From Selaginella moellendorffii (taxonomy: Eukaryota; Streptophyta; Lycopodiopsida; Selaginellales; Selaginellaceae), in NCBI RefSeq assembly GCF_000143415.4, contig NW_003314271.1, positions 1,325,676-1,389,675 of the forward strand: a DNA stretch of 64,000 bases, written 5' to 3'. The notes below the pieces were generated by a model, which searched no databases, had not been told where the DNA came from, and worked only from the letters and a program-made list of their open reading frames with translations. Position numbers and translations under genes: made by a program. Position 1 is the stretch's first letter, and each line of letters begins with the position of its first letter. Shown here piece after piece: positions 9,801 through 18,789 of the stretch.

Positions 9801-11371
9801 GCACAAGTCCTCGTATGTCACAATATGGCCGGGAGTCATTTTGGTCTTGTTGAAGACAACCTCACCACGTAGAAGAGCATTAGCCATTGTCAGAGGTCGT
9901 CGTCGTCTAGAGATCGCGAGAAACGCAAGGCATTGAGCTTCAAATCATTGGGCTTCCGGCCATCCTCCACACCCATTGAGTTTGGCAACTCCCCGTCATG
10001 GTACCTCCTCAGCACATCTACCCATTTGTCAAAAACAACTTTTATCGCGAGTAGAATGTTATGGATGCTGAGTGTGTCATTGACCCCCAGTGTTTTCGAG
10101 AGAAGACTCGAGAATTCCTGCAATGGAAATGGCGTGAGGCCACATGCTATGCCACATACAACGAGGCTTACCTGCCAGGTGCTAGTTGCTAGTGCACGTC
10201 CTTGTCCTGGTTTTTGTGGCTTCTTCAGTTGAACCCAGAGCTTCCGTGTTCGTGCCAATGTCTCGTGCAGACCCGATTTGTAGCACGTTTCTTGCTTGAC
10301 ATTCTGCGCGTGGGAGATGTATATGATAGATCGGAGGGGCGAGTTGCCTTTTATCAAGCGGACAACTCTTGTCTTGAAGACTTTCTTCACCTCCTCGCCC
10401 ACCATAATATCCACAACTATCTCTTGCATCGCCAAGCTAGAATGCTGCCCGGAGACGGCATAGAACCGGATGTTCTGATCGTCCAACACCTTCCTATTGA
10501 TCAAGTCTGGAAACCTCATCTCGCCCTTCATTTTTTGGTAGTAGGGGATCACGTCTGCGATGTCGGGTGTTACTGGACTTGCCAGCATCTTCTACTTCAA
10601 TTTCTCCACCCACTCATCAGATACTAGCCTGTGGTTGTATTTGCTTTGGATGTCGATACGGCTCACGTCGATTGTATATACTTTGTTGGAATAGTAACAA
10701 GTACTATTATCTGCGACGATTTTTGCTGCCTCTTCTTGCTCTTTCTGCTCTTTGCGGCTCTTCTTTTTGGTGGGTGTAGTGTTCGAACCCGAGGCAATGG
10801 CATCACTGAGTAGCTTCTTTTTTGGAGCAGGAGAGTCGGACGTCGGCTTGAGCTTGACCACAATTTTCTGCTTCGAGGTAGTTTCCAGATCGACCCCCTT
10901 CCCCTTTGCTTCGCGAATTGGAGTCACTCTCAACGGCTCAATGTTGGAATATAGTTTTTGAACATCGCCGTAGGTGAGGTCCGTGGATTCCATGTGATCT
11001 TCATAGACCCGCAGCGTCTTTGAAATTGTGGGCCTCCTGGACAACCTCTCCCTAGCTCCCTCTAGGAATTCCTCATAGCCGCTGCCCCCCTCCGGGAAGC
11101 CGCTAGGATGTGCAAGGTGGATCTTGAAGGCAGACGCTGTCTCTACCACAAGTGCCAGTCCATATTCTTGCATGGAATTGCATGGAGTGTCTGTCACTTG
11201 GATGAGGATCCCCATGCATTCTTTTCTCCCACCATCTGTGTTGTACAGCCTCAGATCCTCGCCTTCCATCCCGAAAGTCCAACTGGTGAGCTCCTCCCCC
11301 TTCTCTGCATCCACATTGACAGTGGCTGGAAGAAGAACGCAATTCCTCGCCTGTTCAGAAATGCACAACAA
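5986..11371 (-). CDS. Transposon multi-exon gene ending in an FCP1/HAD-like phosphatase domain
   Basis: Exons inferred from GT-AG junctions, frame and the second copy: 10172-11371, 9890-10117, 8795-9887, 8658-8744, 8530-8619, 8337-8480, 7753-8289, a 15-nt exon 7681-7695, 7528-7635, 6896-7480 and 5986-6848. Introns are 38-57 nt. The last exon is phosphatase-like: FDLNGVLFS (motif I, DxNG variant), GVWTS (motif II) and IIDDSPIK (motif IV), as in FCP1/SCP-type HAD proteins. The middle exon is highly acidic (runs of D and E); the exon before the phosphatase is Pro/Thr-rich with repeated modules. The 5' exon is lysine-rich, and a GQHSSLA stretch recalls ParB/sulfiredoxin nucleotide-binding domains (weak). 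Defects: TAG at 10592-10594 and a frame change at 9888-9890. It could be one gene or two; its function in transposition is unknown. Confidence 0.6.
6896..7480 (-). CDS. Pro/Thr-rich exon with palindrome-encoded repeats
   Basis: This exon encodes about 195 residues with about five irregular modules of the type (D/H)-(Y/H)-(A/T)-P-(L/S)-(E/D)-P-P. Two modules coincide with full DNA palindromes read in frame (7082-7103 and 7007-7028), giving MACDHTPS and MACAHTPS. The palindromes appear to have been accepted as coding sequence. Introns of 47 nt flank the exon (7481-7527 and 6849-6895). It is likely a disordered linker between the acidic part and the phosphatase domain. Confidence 0.65.
7753..8289 (-). 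CDS. Acidic exon of the transposon gene
   Basis: The exon starts after the 47-nt palindrome-bearing intron 8290-8336 and ends at donor 7752-7751. The first part is a mixed region with LRRVQERAETMLRQSGEDT; the second is almost pure D/E with some K, a typical disordered acidic tract. Copy 2 (36641-37193) keeps the same layout with a slightly longer acidic run. No catalytic motif was recognised. Confidence 0.65.
8290..8336 (-). repeat. 47-nt intron carrying a palindrome
   Basis: GT-AG intron of the minus-strand gene. The 22-bp palindrome (8299-8320) sits directly before the acceptor CATTGCAG. The same intron in copy 2 (36594-36640) has lost its acceptor AG (to AA). Confidence 0.65.
8481..8529 (-). 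repeat. 49-nt intron carrying a palindrome
   Basis: Donor GTACAA, acceptor CTTGCAG, palindrome at 8490-8511. The copy 2 equivalent is 35707-35755. Confidence 0.65.
8620..8657 (-). repeat. 38-nt intron carrying a palindrome
   Basis: Donor GTAAGG, acceptor TTATAG, palindrome 8631-8652 with one decayed arm. The copy 2 equivalent is 35579-35616. Confidence 0.6.
8795..9887 (-). CDS. Central exon of the transposon gene, unknown domain
   Basis: About 365 residues beginning MANALLRGEV and ending at a clean donor (8794-8793, GTGAGT) that leads into the 50-nt intron 8745-8794. Apart from the ParB-like fragment upstream, no family was recognised. A region with YNCGGLFFRAALLKGVPC and a following EEVTSMEHIITVA stretch is the most domain-like. 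The preceding reading frame ends in TGA only two bases before this ATG, in a different frame. Either a single-base frameshift broke one long protein, or a second gene begins here. The open length without a stop argues for recent selection. Confidence 0.6.
9890..11371 (-). CDS. 5' coding part of the transposon gene: basic region plus ParB-like fragment
   Basis: Two open stretches in the same frame are separated by one TAG (10592-10594). The first (10595-11371) has a lysine-rich segment (PKKKLLSD, TPTKKKSRKEQKEQ), a likely nuclear-localisation signal. The second contains FPDLINRKVL and FYAVSGQHSSLAMQEIV; G-Q-H-x-x-x-A is reminiscent of the ParB/sulfiredoxin (D)GxHR-x-x-A motif, although R is missing. 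The 54-nt intron 10118-10171 with a palindrome at 10129-10150 is also open in frame, so its removal is not required for coding. Upstream at 11352 an acceptor-like ACAG suggests an earlier non-coding exon. Confidence 0.5.
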
Positions 11372-11405
11372 TTAGAGCTGACAGATGAAAAGATAGTAGC
11401 TGGAA

Positions 11406-11564
11406 ATAACGTGAGGCCACACGCCATTCACCACTGCATCAGATGTCTTGAGGCTGCATCCTAAGATGGCGTGAGGCTACACGCCATCTGTAACCGGACT
11501 GCACTCGAGAGCCCAATCGGTGCATGCCAATGTTGCTACTGAATGGCATGTGGCCTCATGCCAT
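11406..11564. repeat. Cluster of three 22-bp palindromes
   Basis: Palindromes at 11406-11427, 11466-11487 and 11543-11564, all built from arms (ATGGCRTG / CAYGCCAT) around a GGCC-like centre. They lie in the presumed 5' untranslated or promoter region of the minus-strand gene. Confidence 0.75.
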
Positions 11565-11639
11565 TTTCTACTTGGCCTAAAAGACTTACCATTTGAAGCC
11601 GAATGGAGGCGTGACAACCGGACTCGCTGGCGAATGTGC

Positions 11640-11975
11640 ACTGTGTGTGCAGCGGATCGTAGCAGCAAGGCTACTCTGCCACTTACAGTTGGAGAGTGGC
11701 GCTGAAATCTCCCGGGACGCCAAGTGGGCTGCGTATGGGTGGCGGAGTGGGCGGCGGAGTTGGCGGCGAAGTTACAAACTGGGTGTGTCTTGAAGTGGAC
11801 GCCGATGCACACGAGCGCGATGCGAGCGCGATGTGAGCGCGAGTGTGATGCAAGCGCGAGTGGACGCCGATGCACACGAGAAACTTGTAGAGAAGTGGGA
11901 GCGCGAGTGGGAGCGCGATACGAGCGCGAGTGTGCGAGCGCGAGTACGAAGCAAAATGCAAAACCTAACCTCACA
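11640..11975. repeat. GC-rich GAGCGCGA-type degenerate repeats
   Basis: GAGCGCGA and GATGCACACGAG units are repeated irregularly between about 11790 and 11950. Open frames here give only arginine/alanine-rich low-complexity translations, so no gene is called. Confidence 0.6.
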
Positions 11976-12840
11976 CGCGCGAAATGTCACGACGGTTGGT
12001 AATCCCGCCACGTCATCATTTCTCGGACTTGGGCGCCACCATTAATTTCTGGATCGGCGCGCGCATGCGTGAAATCCAAAAGAAATCCGCAACGTCATCA
12101 TTCCTCGGACTGCATGCACGCGAAATCCAAAAGAAAGATCATGATTGGGATATCATTTAATACCCTCGCTATATTTATACCATGCATGATTGGATATTCC
12201 AAAGCATCTTGTATTTCCAAAAATGCCAGATGTTCAGCTAAATAAATTGTCAGAGGATGACGTTCAAGCATGTGGGCTCATGCAATTTTGATCCCAAAAA
12301 ATGCACCAAAAAATGCTCGGCGTCATCTGGCGTTATCTCTTGAATGGCGTGGGGCCGCATGCCATTTTCAGGAGCACATAGGAGTATATTCCTAGAATAT
12401 TCTAATACGCGCGAGATTGTTTTGAGTTTCCTGGAGATCCAACCGTTAGATCGCAACTAAATTTTACAGAATGGTATACAATGTCCTTCTTGATGACCCT
12501 GCAAAGAAGCATCTTGATCGGACACCACATGAGACCACACGAGCCTTACAATGTTTCAGGGGCATTTGCCATAGATCCGACCGTTATTTTGCTCCAAGAT
12601 TCTACAGTTTGGTGTGCATTGACCTTTCCATCGACACTGCAAAGGGACATCACAATCAGATGCGGGATCACAAGAAACCAACTTCACTAACTCTGGTTTC
12701 ACCAAGATCTACGTAAGGAGTTATGAAATGAAAGGACCCTCTCTATTGAAATGTGTTTATGGTCCTAGGGGCATTGTGACATATCAAAGGATTTTGCATC
12801 AAGTTCTGTATTTGCATGTTTATCAAGCTACTGAATTGCT

Positions 12841-12865
12841 AAACCCTAAACCCTAAACCCTAAAC
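12841..12865 (+). repeat. Interstitial telomere-like (CCCTAAA)n tract
   Basis: About three and a half units of the plant telomere heptamer CCCTAAA, duplicated with its repeat unit at 13711-13741. Confidence 0.9.
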
Positions 12866-13710
12866 ATGTGGCAAATGCTGCGTGAAGAAAGATGCCCTTT
12901 CTGGGCAAATGCTGTAAGAGGCAGATGCCGAGCAGATGTATCTCAGGCTAGTGAAGGGGACAAACGAAAGCTAGCAACCAAAGGAATGTAAGCAACCAAA
13001 GGAATGTAAGTAGGGCATGTGTTTGTAAGTTTAAAAATGCCTCAACCACTTAAATTCCCAAGTAAATAAAGCTGTTTCTATTTTTGGTACAGGTAAACTT
13101 TATAGCGTGTGGGCTCATGCAATTTTGAACCCAAAAATGCACCAAAAAATGCTCGACTAGCATTATTCTTTGAATGGCGTGTGGCTTTATATTGCCATAA
13201 ATGACACAGCATAATTATTCCTTTACACGGCGAATAATCTTGGAGCACATAGGAGTATATTCCTAGAATATTCTGACACGCGCGAGATTGTTTTGAGTTT
13301 CCTGGAGATCCAACCGTTAGATCGCAACCAGATTTTACAGAATGGTATACAATGTCCTTCTTGATGACCCTGCAAAGAAGCATCTCGATCGTACACCACA
13401 TGAGACCACACGAGCCTTACAATGTTTCAGGGGCATTTGCCATAGATCCGACCGTTATTTTGCTCCAAGATTCTACAGTTTGGTGTGCATTGACCTTTCC
13501 ATCGACACTGCAAAGGGACATCACAATCAGATGTGGGATCACAAGAAACCAACTTCACTAACTCTGGTTTCACCAAGATCTACGTAAGGAGTTATGAAAT
13601 GAAAGGACCCTCTCTATTGAAATGTGTTTATGGTCCTAGGGGCATTGTGACATATCAAAGGATTTTGCATCAAGTTCTGTATTTGCATGTTTATCAAGCT
13701 ACTGAATTGC

Positions 13711-13741
13711 TAAACCCTAAACCCTAAACCCTAACCCTAAA
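13711..13741 (+). repeat. Interstitial telomere-like (CCCTAAA)n tract, second copy
   Basis: About four units, one shortened (CCCTAA). It lies at the same place in the second large repeat unit as 12841-12865. Confidence 0.9.
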
Positions 13742-14459
13742 CATGTGGCAAATGTTGCGTGAAGAAAGATGCCCTTTCTGGGCAAATGCTGTAAGAGGCA
13801 GATGCCGAGCAGATGTATCTCAGGCTAGCGAAGGGGACAAACGAAAGCTAGCTATAAACATGACGGGATGCAAATAGATTACTAGGCTGGTCCTGCGAAA
13901 ATCAAAAACCATAATTGAAAACATTGAAAATGCAAAAAGAAAGGTTTATAATATTTTTGAATTTTAAGCAACCAAAGGAATGTAAGTAGGGCATGTGTTT
14001 GTAAGTTTAAAAATGCCTCAGCCATATAAATTCCCAAGTAAATAAAGCTGTTTCTATTTTTGGTACAGGTAAACTTTATAGCGTGTGGGCTCATGCAATT
14101 TTGAACCCAAAAATGCACCAAAAGATGCTCGACTAGCATTATTCTTTGAATGGCATGTGGCCTTATATTGCCATAAATGGACGTACACACACAGCATAAT
14201 TATTCCTTTACACGGCGAATAATCTTGGCGCGGATCGCTGACATGGCATGGCAAAGTTCGAATCACTGACATGGCACAGCTGGATTGAGGCAAGGACATG
14301 ATGTGACAAAGTTCAACCTCCGACAGCAAAGTCTAGAAGCTACTCAGTTTGAAATTTGTCAGAGGAATCATAAGATCTGGTTTGTCAGAGGATTTGATGT
14401 GACGTTCAAGCGTGTGTTATTTTTGAATTCTCGAACTCATTCCTAGGTCTATCATTTTT

Positions 14460-14695
14460 GTGCGCCGTGTTCTTGGTTCCGCTGAGCGCAGTGAGCGCTG
14501 CTTGTGTAAGCGGCGTTGTGAGCTGTGGTTTATGCGTCTACAAGCGGTTGCGGCATTGCGAGCGCCATTGCGAGCGGCAGTTTATGCGAGTGGCAGTTTG
14601 TGCGAGCGGCGCTACGAGCAGTTGCGGTGTTGCGAGCGGCGCTACGAGTAGTTGCGGTGTTGCGAGCGGCACTGTCTTTGGTGTGGCTACCGCTT
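14460..14695. repeat. GCGAGCGGC-type tandem repeats
   Basis: A 30-bp unit is repeated about two and a third times (about 14604-14680), within a longer region of degenerate GCGAGCG units. Two further palindrome clusters follow at 14764-14785, 14862-14883 and 14932-14953, directly upstream of the transposase gene. Confidence 0.65.
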
Positions 14696-15035
14696 CCTCT
14701 TGATATTCGGCACTTGGGTTCCTGGTATGTTCACCATGGAATGGCTTAGGACCACATTTAGAAATGGCATGAGGCCACATGCCATCTTGGGCCCTTGCAA
14801 TTTCATGGCTAGCGTATTGTCATGTATGTTTTTACTTGCCTGCAGCTGTGTGTATATCAAGATGGCATGAGGCCTCATGCCAATTTTGTGAATGCGAAAT
14901 TTCACGTGGGTGTCAATAGCATGTTTGAATAATGGCATGTGGCCTCATGCTATTGAGGTTGTTTGGTATGTTATGATTTAGGCCATTCTCCAATCATTTT
15001 TTGTATGGTCTTAACTTCTTTTCTACACTTTCAGA

Positions 15036-18000
15036 ATGGCCTTCAGGGTTGGGGAAAAGGTTTACATTTTGAATGGTGGGAAGAGAGTTGCAAAAGGGAC
15101 CCTTGTGTCTATGGATCGGAACTTTGTTATACACTGTGAAAGGCTTGGGGAAGGCAATGCTGCTGTATCAGTAGAGACTGTCTTCGATGGGAATGTGGTC
15201 GCTATGAACGAGGAGAGATGGTCGTCGGGGTAAATGTTGTTGTTGCCTTGAAAAATCTTCAGAAGAAAGCAGATGTTGGGGACAGCGCAAGTGCGACGCA
15301 TGTTCCCTCCGTGGATCTTAAGAACCGTGCTACATGGATTCAGGCAAAAGTGTTTCTAAACAACCCCGAGGGGGAGGTGGTAGCTGAGGGCTTAGCCACA
15401 GTTGTCGATCCAAGAGATGCGGTTGCTAATCAAGAATTGGGCTGGGATGATATTGGAGTTGCGATTTTAGAGGTTGTTGACACAGAAGAAAACAGTCTGA
15501 CTATTGGAAGCATTGTGCAGTGGAAATTGAGGCATTTAGTGTTTGAGAATGTGAAGGATTCACAATCAAACACCACTACAACTGATGACAGAACATCTCT
15601 TCATGGGAAAAGAAAGTACACCTTCCTAAAGCGCAGCCAAAGGGATCTGAGCAACGAACCGAAAAGGCAGAAAATGGCGATGGAGGTTCGAATGGTCTCG
15701 ACAGTTGCTTGTTGCAAGAGGAGGTGCTGTCAACATGCTGATTGGGATGCTATTGAAGAGGAGAGAGCAAGATACAAGACATTGTCCTGGAAGGCAGCTC
15801 GCAATTTTGTGTATGAGGCATTACGGTCATCTGTTGATGCTTCAGAACATCAGGTGGGGGGCATGGTCTTCCAAAGGGGTTTGGTCTGCATGAAGGCATG
15901 GAGAATCATTTATGGAGTCCCTCGAACCACATTCTACAGAATCAAAACTGAGTTCGAGGAACAAAGGGTTCAACAGGCAGTCCATGGGAACGACGGTACG
16001 CACAAAACCAGGGGTCATGTTGTATATGGAGAGGCAATCTTCAAGAGGTTTGTCGAGACATGTAGCGAGCAGCAACCACATAAAACCCGCCTCTTGGAAG
16101 ATGGAACACGAGACACCCAACGAGTTCTCCCTTCCATGTATACCAAGGGGGCCATATTGGAAGATGTGAATCGGGAATTCCAGAGTAATGGCTACAGGAA
16201 GCTGAGCCAATCTAGATTTAGTAGATTGTGGAGCAACAGGTTTAGGGATGTGAGTATAGGAAAGTACTCCAGCTTTTCAAAGTGTGACGAGTGCACTGCT
16301 ATCAAAATGGCTTTGTCGAAGAATTCTTGCAGTGCTCAAGAGCGAGAGACATTGGTTAGAAGGCGGCTCGACCACAACATCGAGCAGAAAAGCTGCAGGA
16401 CTGCATATTATCATAACAGGATTCTCTCCATGGAGAGACCTGACTCTTACCTCTGCATCATCCACGACAAAATGGACCAGAAAAAGACATGCTTACCTCG
16501 ACTCAATCCTGCCCCCAAGGCAATCTCTTCATCCATGCAGCTGCCTGTGTCTCTGTTTGGCATAATCGCTCATGGGCATGGTGCCCAGAACTATGGGAAC
16601 TTCTTTGTACCTCTATGGGGTGGCGGGGGTGCAAACATGATGATTGCGTCCCTAGCAAAACACTTAAGGTCTCTGCAAAGTGCGCAGACTGAGCTGAACG
16701 GCCAACCCTTGCATAAGGCCCTTGTCGATCGAACCCCATACAGGGTTCAGCTGGAGGAGGAGCAAAGGCTTGCAGTATCGCGTGGGGCCCCATGCCATCC
16801 CAGTGAATATGTTGGCCGTCAGATTGTAGGGTTATCACGTGAGGCCTCATGCCATTCCGACGAGGCTGGTTGCCCGGTGAATGCACAGCCTCATCCAAAC
16901 GAAGCAGAATCTCAAGGAAGTTCTTGCGGCCGATGTGGCCTTCCACCCCATCTTCTGCTCCAAACAGACAATGCTGGCAGTGAGAACAAAAACATGTACA
17001 TCTTCGCGTACTTGGCGATGCTTGTTGCCAAAGGCATATTTGAAACGGTTACACTTGGCTTTCTCATGGTTGGGCACACTCATGAAGACGTGGATGCCAT
17101 GTTCAGTCACCTGGCAGAGTCCCTCCGGCGATCCAATGTCCTCACCCTCCCACAACTCTACGATGAATTCCAAAATTGCATCAAAGGCACTGTTGAAGCT
17201 GCATTTGTGACAGAGGTTCCAGACTTTAAGGGGTTTGTAAGAGGCTACATCAGGGACGGATCCGAAACGCTGATTGGCCACTCCAAGCCTCTTCAGTTTC
17301 ATTTCAGCATGCGTGACGGTGCTCCAGTGATGAGGTACAAGATGAGAGAATGGGACATAGTGTGGCTACCAGTGGACGGCATTGAACTCTTCAAGAGAGA
17401 TCCCATAACTGGGGAACCTATGATTCCTCAGGGTTCCCCACGGCCGATGCACCCGGATGGACTCAAAGACCAGGAAAGTATAGTGGCCGGGATTAGACAG
17501 CATATTGCCTTCTGGAAGAGGGGGTTGGTGTTTGGTGGAGAATCCTATTTTAAGAGGTGCAAGCCTTTGCTCGAATACTGGGAGAAGATTATATCTGCTA
17601 TCCAAAATGGGCCGGTTGTATATGAAGAATTGGAAGAGTCCTTTTGGCCAGAACCCAGAGCACCAGATAGTAGCGGAACAATGTCCTCTGGAAATGCAGT
17701 GACAGATAACGATGTTGAGGATCACTATTGTGGGCCGAGGAACAAGAAGCCGGATTCAGCATTCAATCCAGTACAAGTCTGCAAAGGAATGGTCGTGCTT
17801 GTCAGACCCAGTAATAAAAAACAAATGATATGGGTGGGGCGCTGCATCACTGATGCAGAGGAGGACGCGGAAACTAACTCCTTCAATGTAACTGTGGAGT
17901 GGTTCAAGCCAAGTTCTGGATATACGAAGGATTGCCTAGAAAAGAGATGGGTGCTGAATCCAAGGGATCCCAGCATGAGCATATCGGTGGATAATGTTGT

Positions 18001-18173
18001 GCATGGTTGGATGCGGAAGCAGAGTGCCACCATCACCTTGCCAGACCATGCAAGAGATGCAGCAAGAGCATTCATAACCCGGGTTCAAGGTGAGATTTAA
18101 TATTCCTTTACTAAGTTTCTAATGTATTTTATTTCAAGGTGAACAATCCGAATCTGAATCAGAGGAGGCGTGA
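15036..18173 (+). CDS. Putative DDE transposase, DUF7869-like with Tnp1/En-Spm-like N-terminus
   Basis: A 960-codon open frame (15218-18100) is preceded by an overlapping frame from ATG 15036; a one-base shift near 15200-15230 separates them. Splicing intron 18090-18138 (49 nt) replaces the last codons by an acidic tail ending at TGA 18171-18173. N-terminal modules KRVAKGTLVS and GEVVAEGLATVVDP...SLTIGSIVQW resemble Tnp1/En-Spm-like domains. A CDECTAIK cysteine pair follows. Likely RNase H-fold acidic residues lie in IIHDKMDQ, LLQTDNAGSENKN and VGHTHEDVDAMFSHL; the last two blocks are typical of the plant DUF7869 group. It would cut and rejoin transposon ends in the nucleus. Two DNA palindromes lie in frame (16777-16798, 16834-16855), just before the second acidic block. 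The family assignment is from memory of motifs. Confidence 0.7.
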
Positions 18174-18600
18174 TGGCATGTGGCCCTTTGCACTAGTATA
18201 TCTTAATACTGGTCTGAGAAATAGAATGGCATGTGCCCTCAGGCCTTTTACTAAATCACCTTTGAAAGAAATGCAAGCCTCTATGTCGTAAAAAAAAGGT
18301 ACTAGAGAAATTCCTTAATAATATGAATGTTATTTAGTTTCATGAAAATACACTAAGGGTCAAATGAGTTAAATGACTTCTCCAGACTAGCAATGCCTCT
18401 TGCTACACCTTCACAATTAGATTCGTTAGAAAAAGATAACATTGAATAATATCTAAATGTTCTCACCATTAAGTTATATGTCTGGCTAATAGGAATGACG
18501 TTCATCTTGGAAAGCTCACCACACGCTCAATGAACAAACAAATAGTGTGTGCGCGCATGCCATCGCTCTTCTTTAGCTTCAGATTCGGCTTGTTCACCTT
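18136..18600. repeat. Inverted duplication of the transposase 3' end
   Basis: 18136-18158, the start of the last transposase exon, recurs inverted at 18578-18600 with one mismatch in 23 bp. The similarity continues more loosely into the GATGGCATG half palindrome on both sides (about 18180 and 18550). Confidence 0.75.
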
Positions 18601-18765
18601 GACAATGAGATTTATTATACAACCAGATGGACTCAGTCTGGACACAAAGTCACCGCGCTAGTCACCATGCCCCAGATATGTCTAGCCCCTGGACAAAAAA
18701 CATATAATTTCACGTCATTTTCAAATACTTGAAAATTTGTACCTAGTCCCATTTTACTGAATAAA
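18174..18765. other. Right subterminal region of the DNA transposon
   Basis: No gene. It contains palindromes at 18173-18194 (decayed) and 18226-18247, a half site at 18551-18563, and AT-rich sequence toward the right inverted repeat. Confidence 0.6.
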
Positions 18766-18789
18766 TCCCACTTTAACGAAATAGAGCTT
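18766..18789 (-). repeat. Right terminal inverted repeat of DNA transposon copy 1
   Basis: Perfect inverted match to 5544-5567. AAGT follows at 18790-18793. Confidence 0.88.

Larger units (their letters stand above)
12266..14232. repeat. Large direct repeats inside the DNA transposon (two and a partial third unit)
   Basis: The segment 12370-12975 recurs at 13236-13850 almost unchanged. The start of the unit (about 12266, 13102, 14078) and the spacer at 12988-13035 / 13967-14017 recur as well. Units are about 0.85-1.0 kb. Each of the first two contains a telomere-like tract and degenerate palindromes at its start. No coding function is visible; short open frames in the units are identical by duplication, not evidence of selection. 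Confidence 0.8.
5544..18789. mobile_element. DNA transposon copy 1, 13,246 bp, DUF7869-like transposase plus HAD-phosphatase gene
   Basis: The ends are perfect 24-bp terminal inverted repeats starting AAGCTCTATTTCGTT (5544-5567 and 18766-18789), flanked by the 4-bp direct duplication AAGT. Excision in silico restores the protease-pol reading frame of the host retrotransposon, which confirms both ends. Inside are two genes transcribed toward opposite ends: the transposase-like gene (15036-18173, plus) and a multi-exon gene ending in an FCP1-like phosphatase (about 11371 to 5986, minus). Between them lie tandem repeats with telomere-like tracts. More than 20 copies of a 22-bp palindrome are spread over the element. 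The superfamily is uncertain: the ends are not CACTA ends, although the transposase has Tnp1/En-Spm-like modules. Confidence 0.88.

Noticed and set aside
11477-12045. Arginine/alanine-rich open frames on both strands
   Set aside because: GC-rich GAGCGCGA repeats keep all frames open; low-complexity translations only.
12471-12716. Open frame of 81 codons, repeated almost unchanged at 13342-13587
   Set aside because: The identity comes from the large direct repeat; no domain, start context or codon pattern supports a protein.
11640-14700. CRISPR-like array
   Set aside because: The repeats are direct segmental duplications and GC microsatellites in a plant transposon; there is no regular repeat-spacer pattern.
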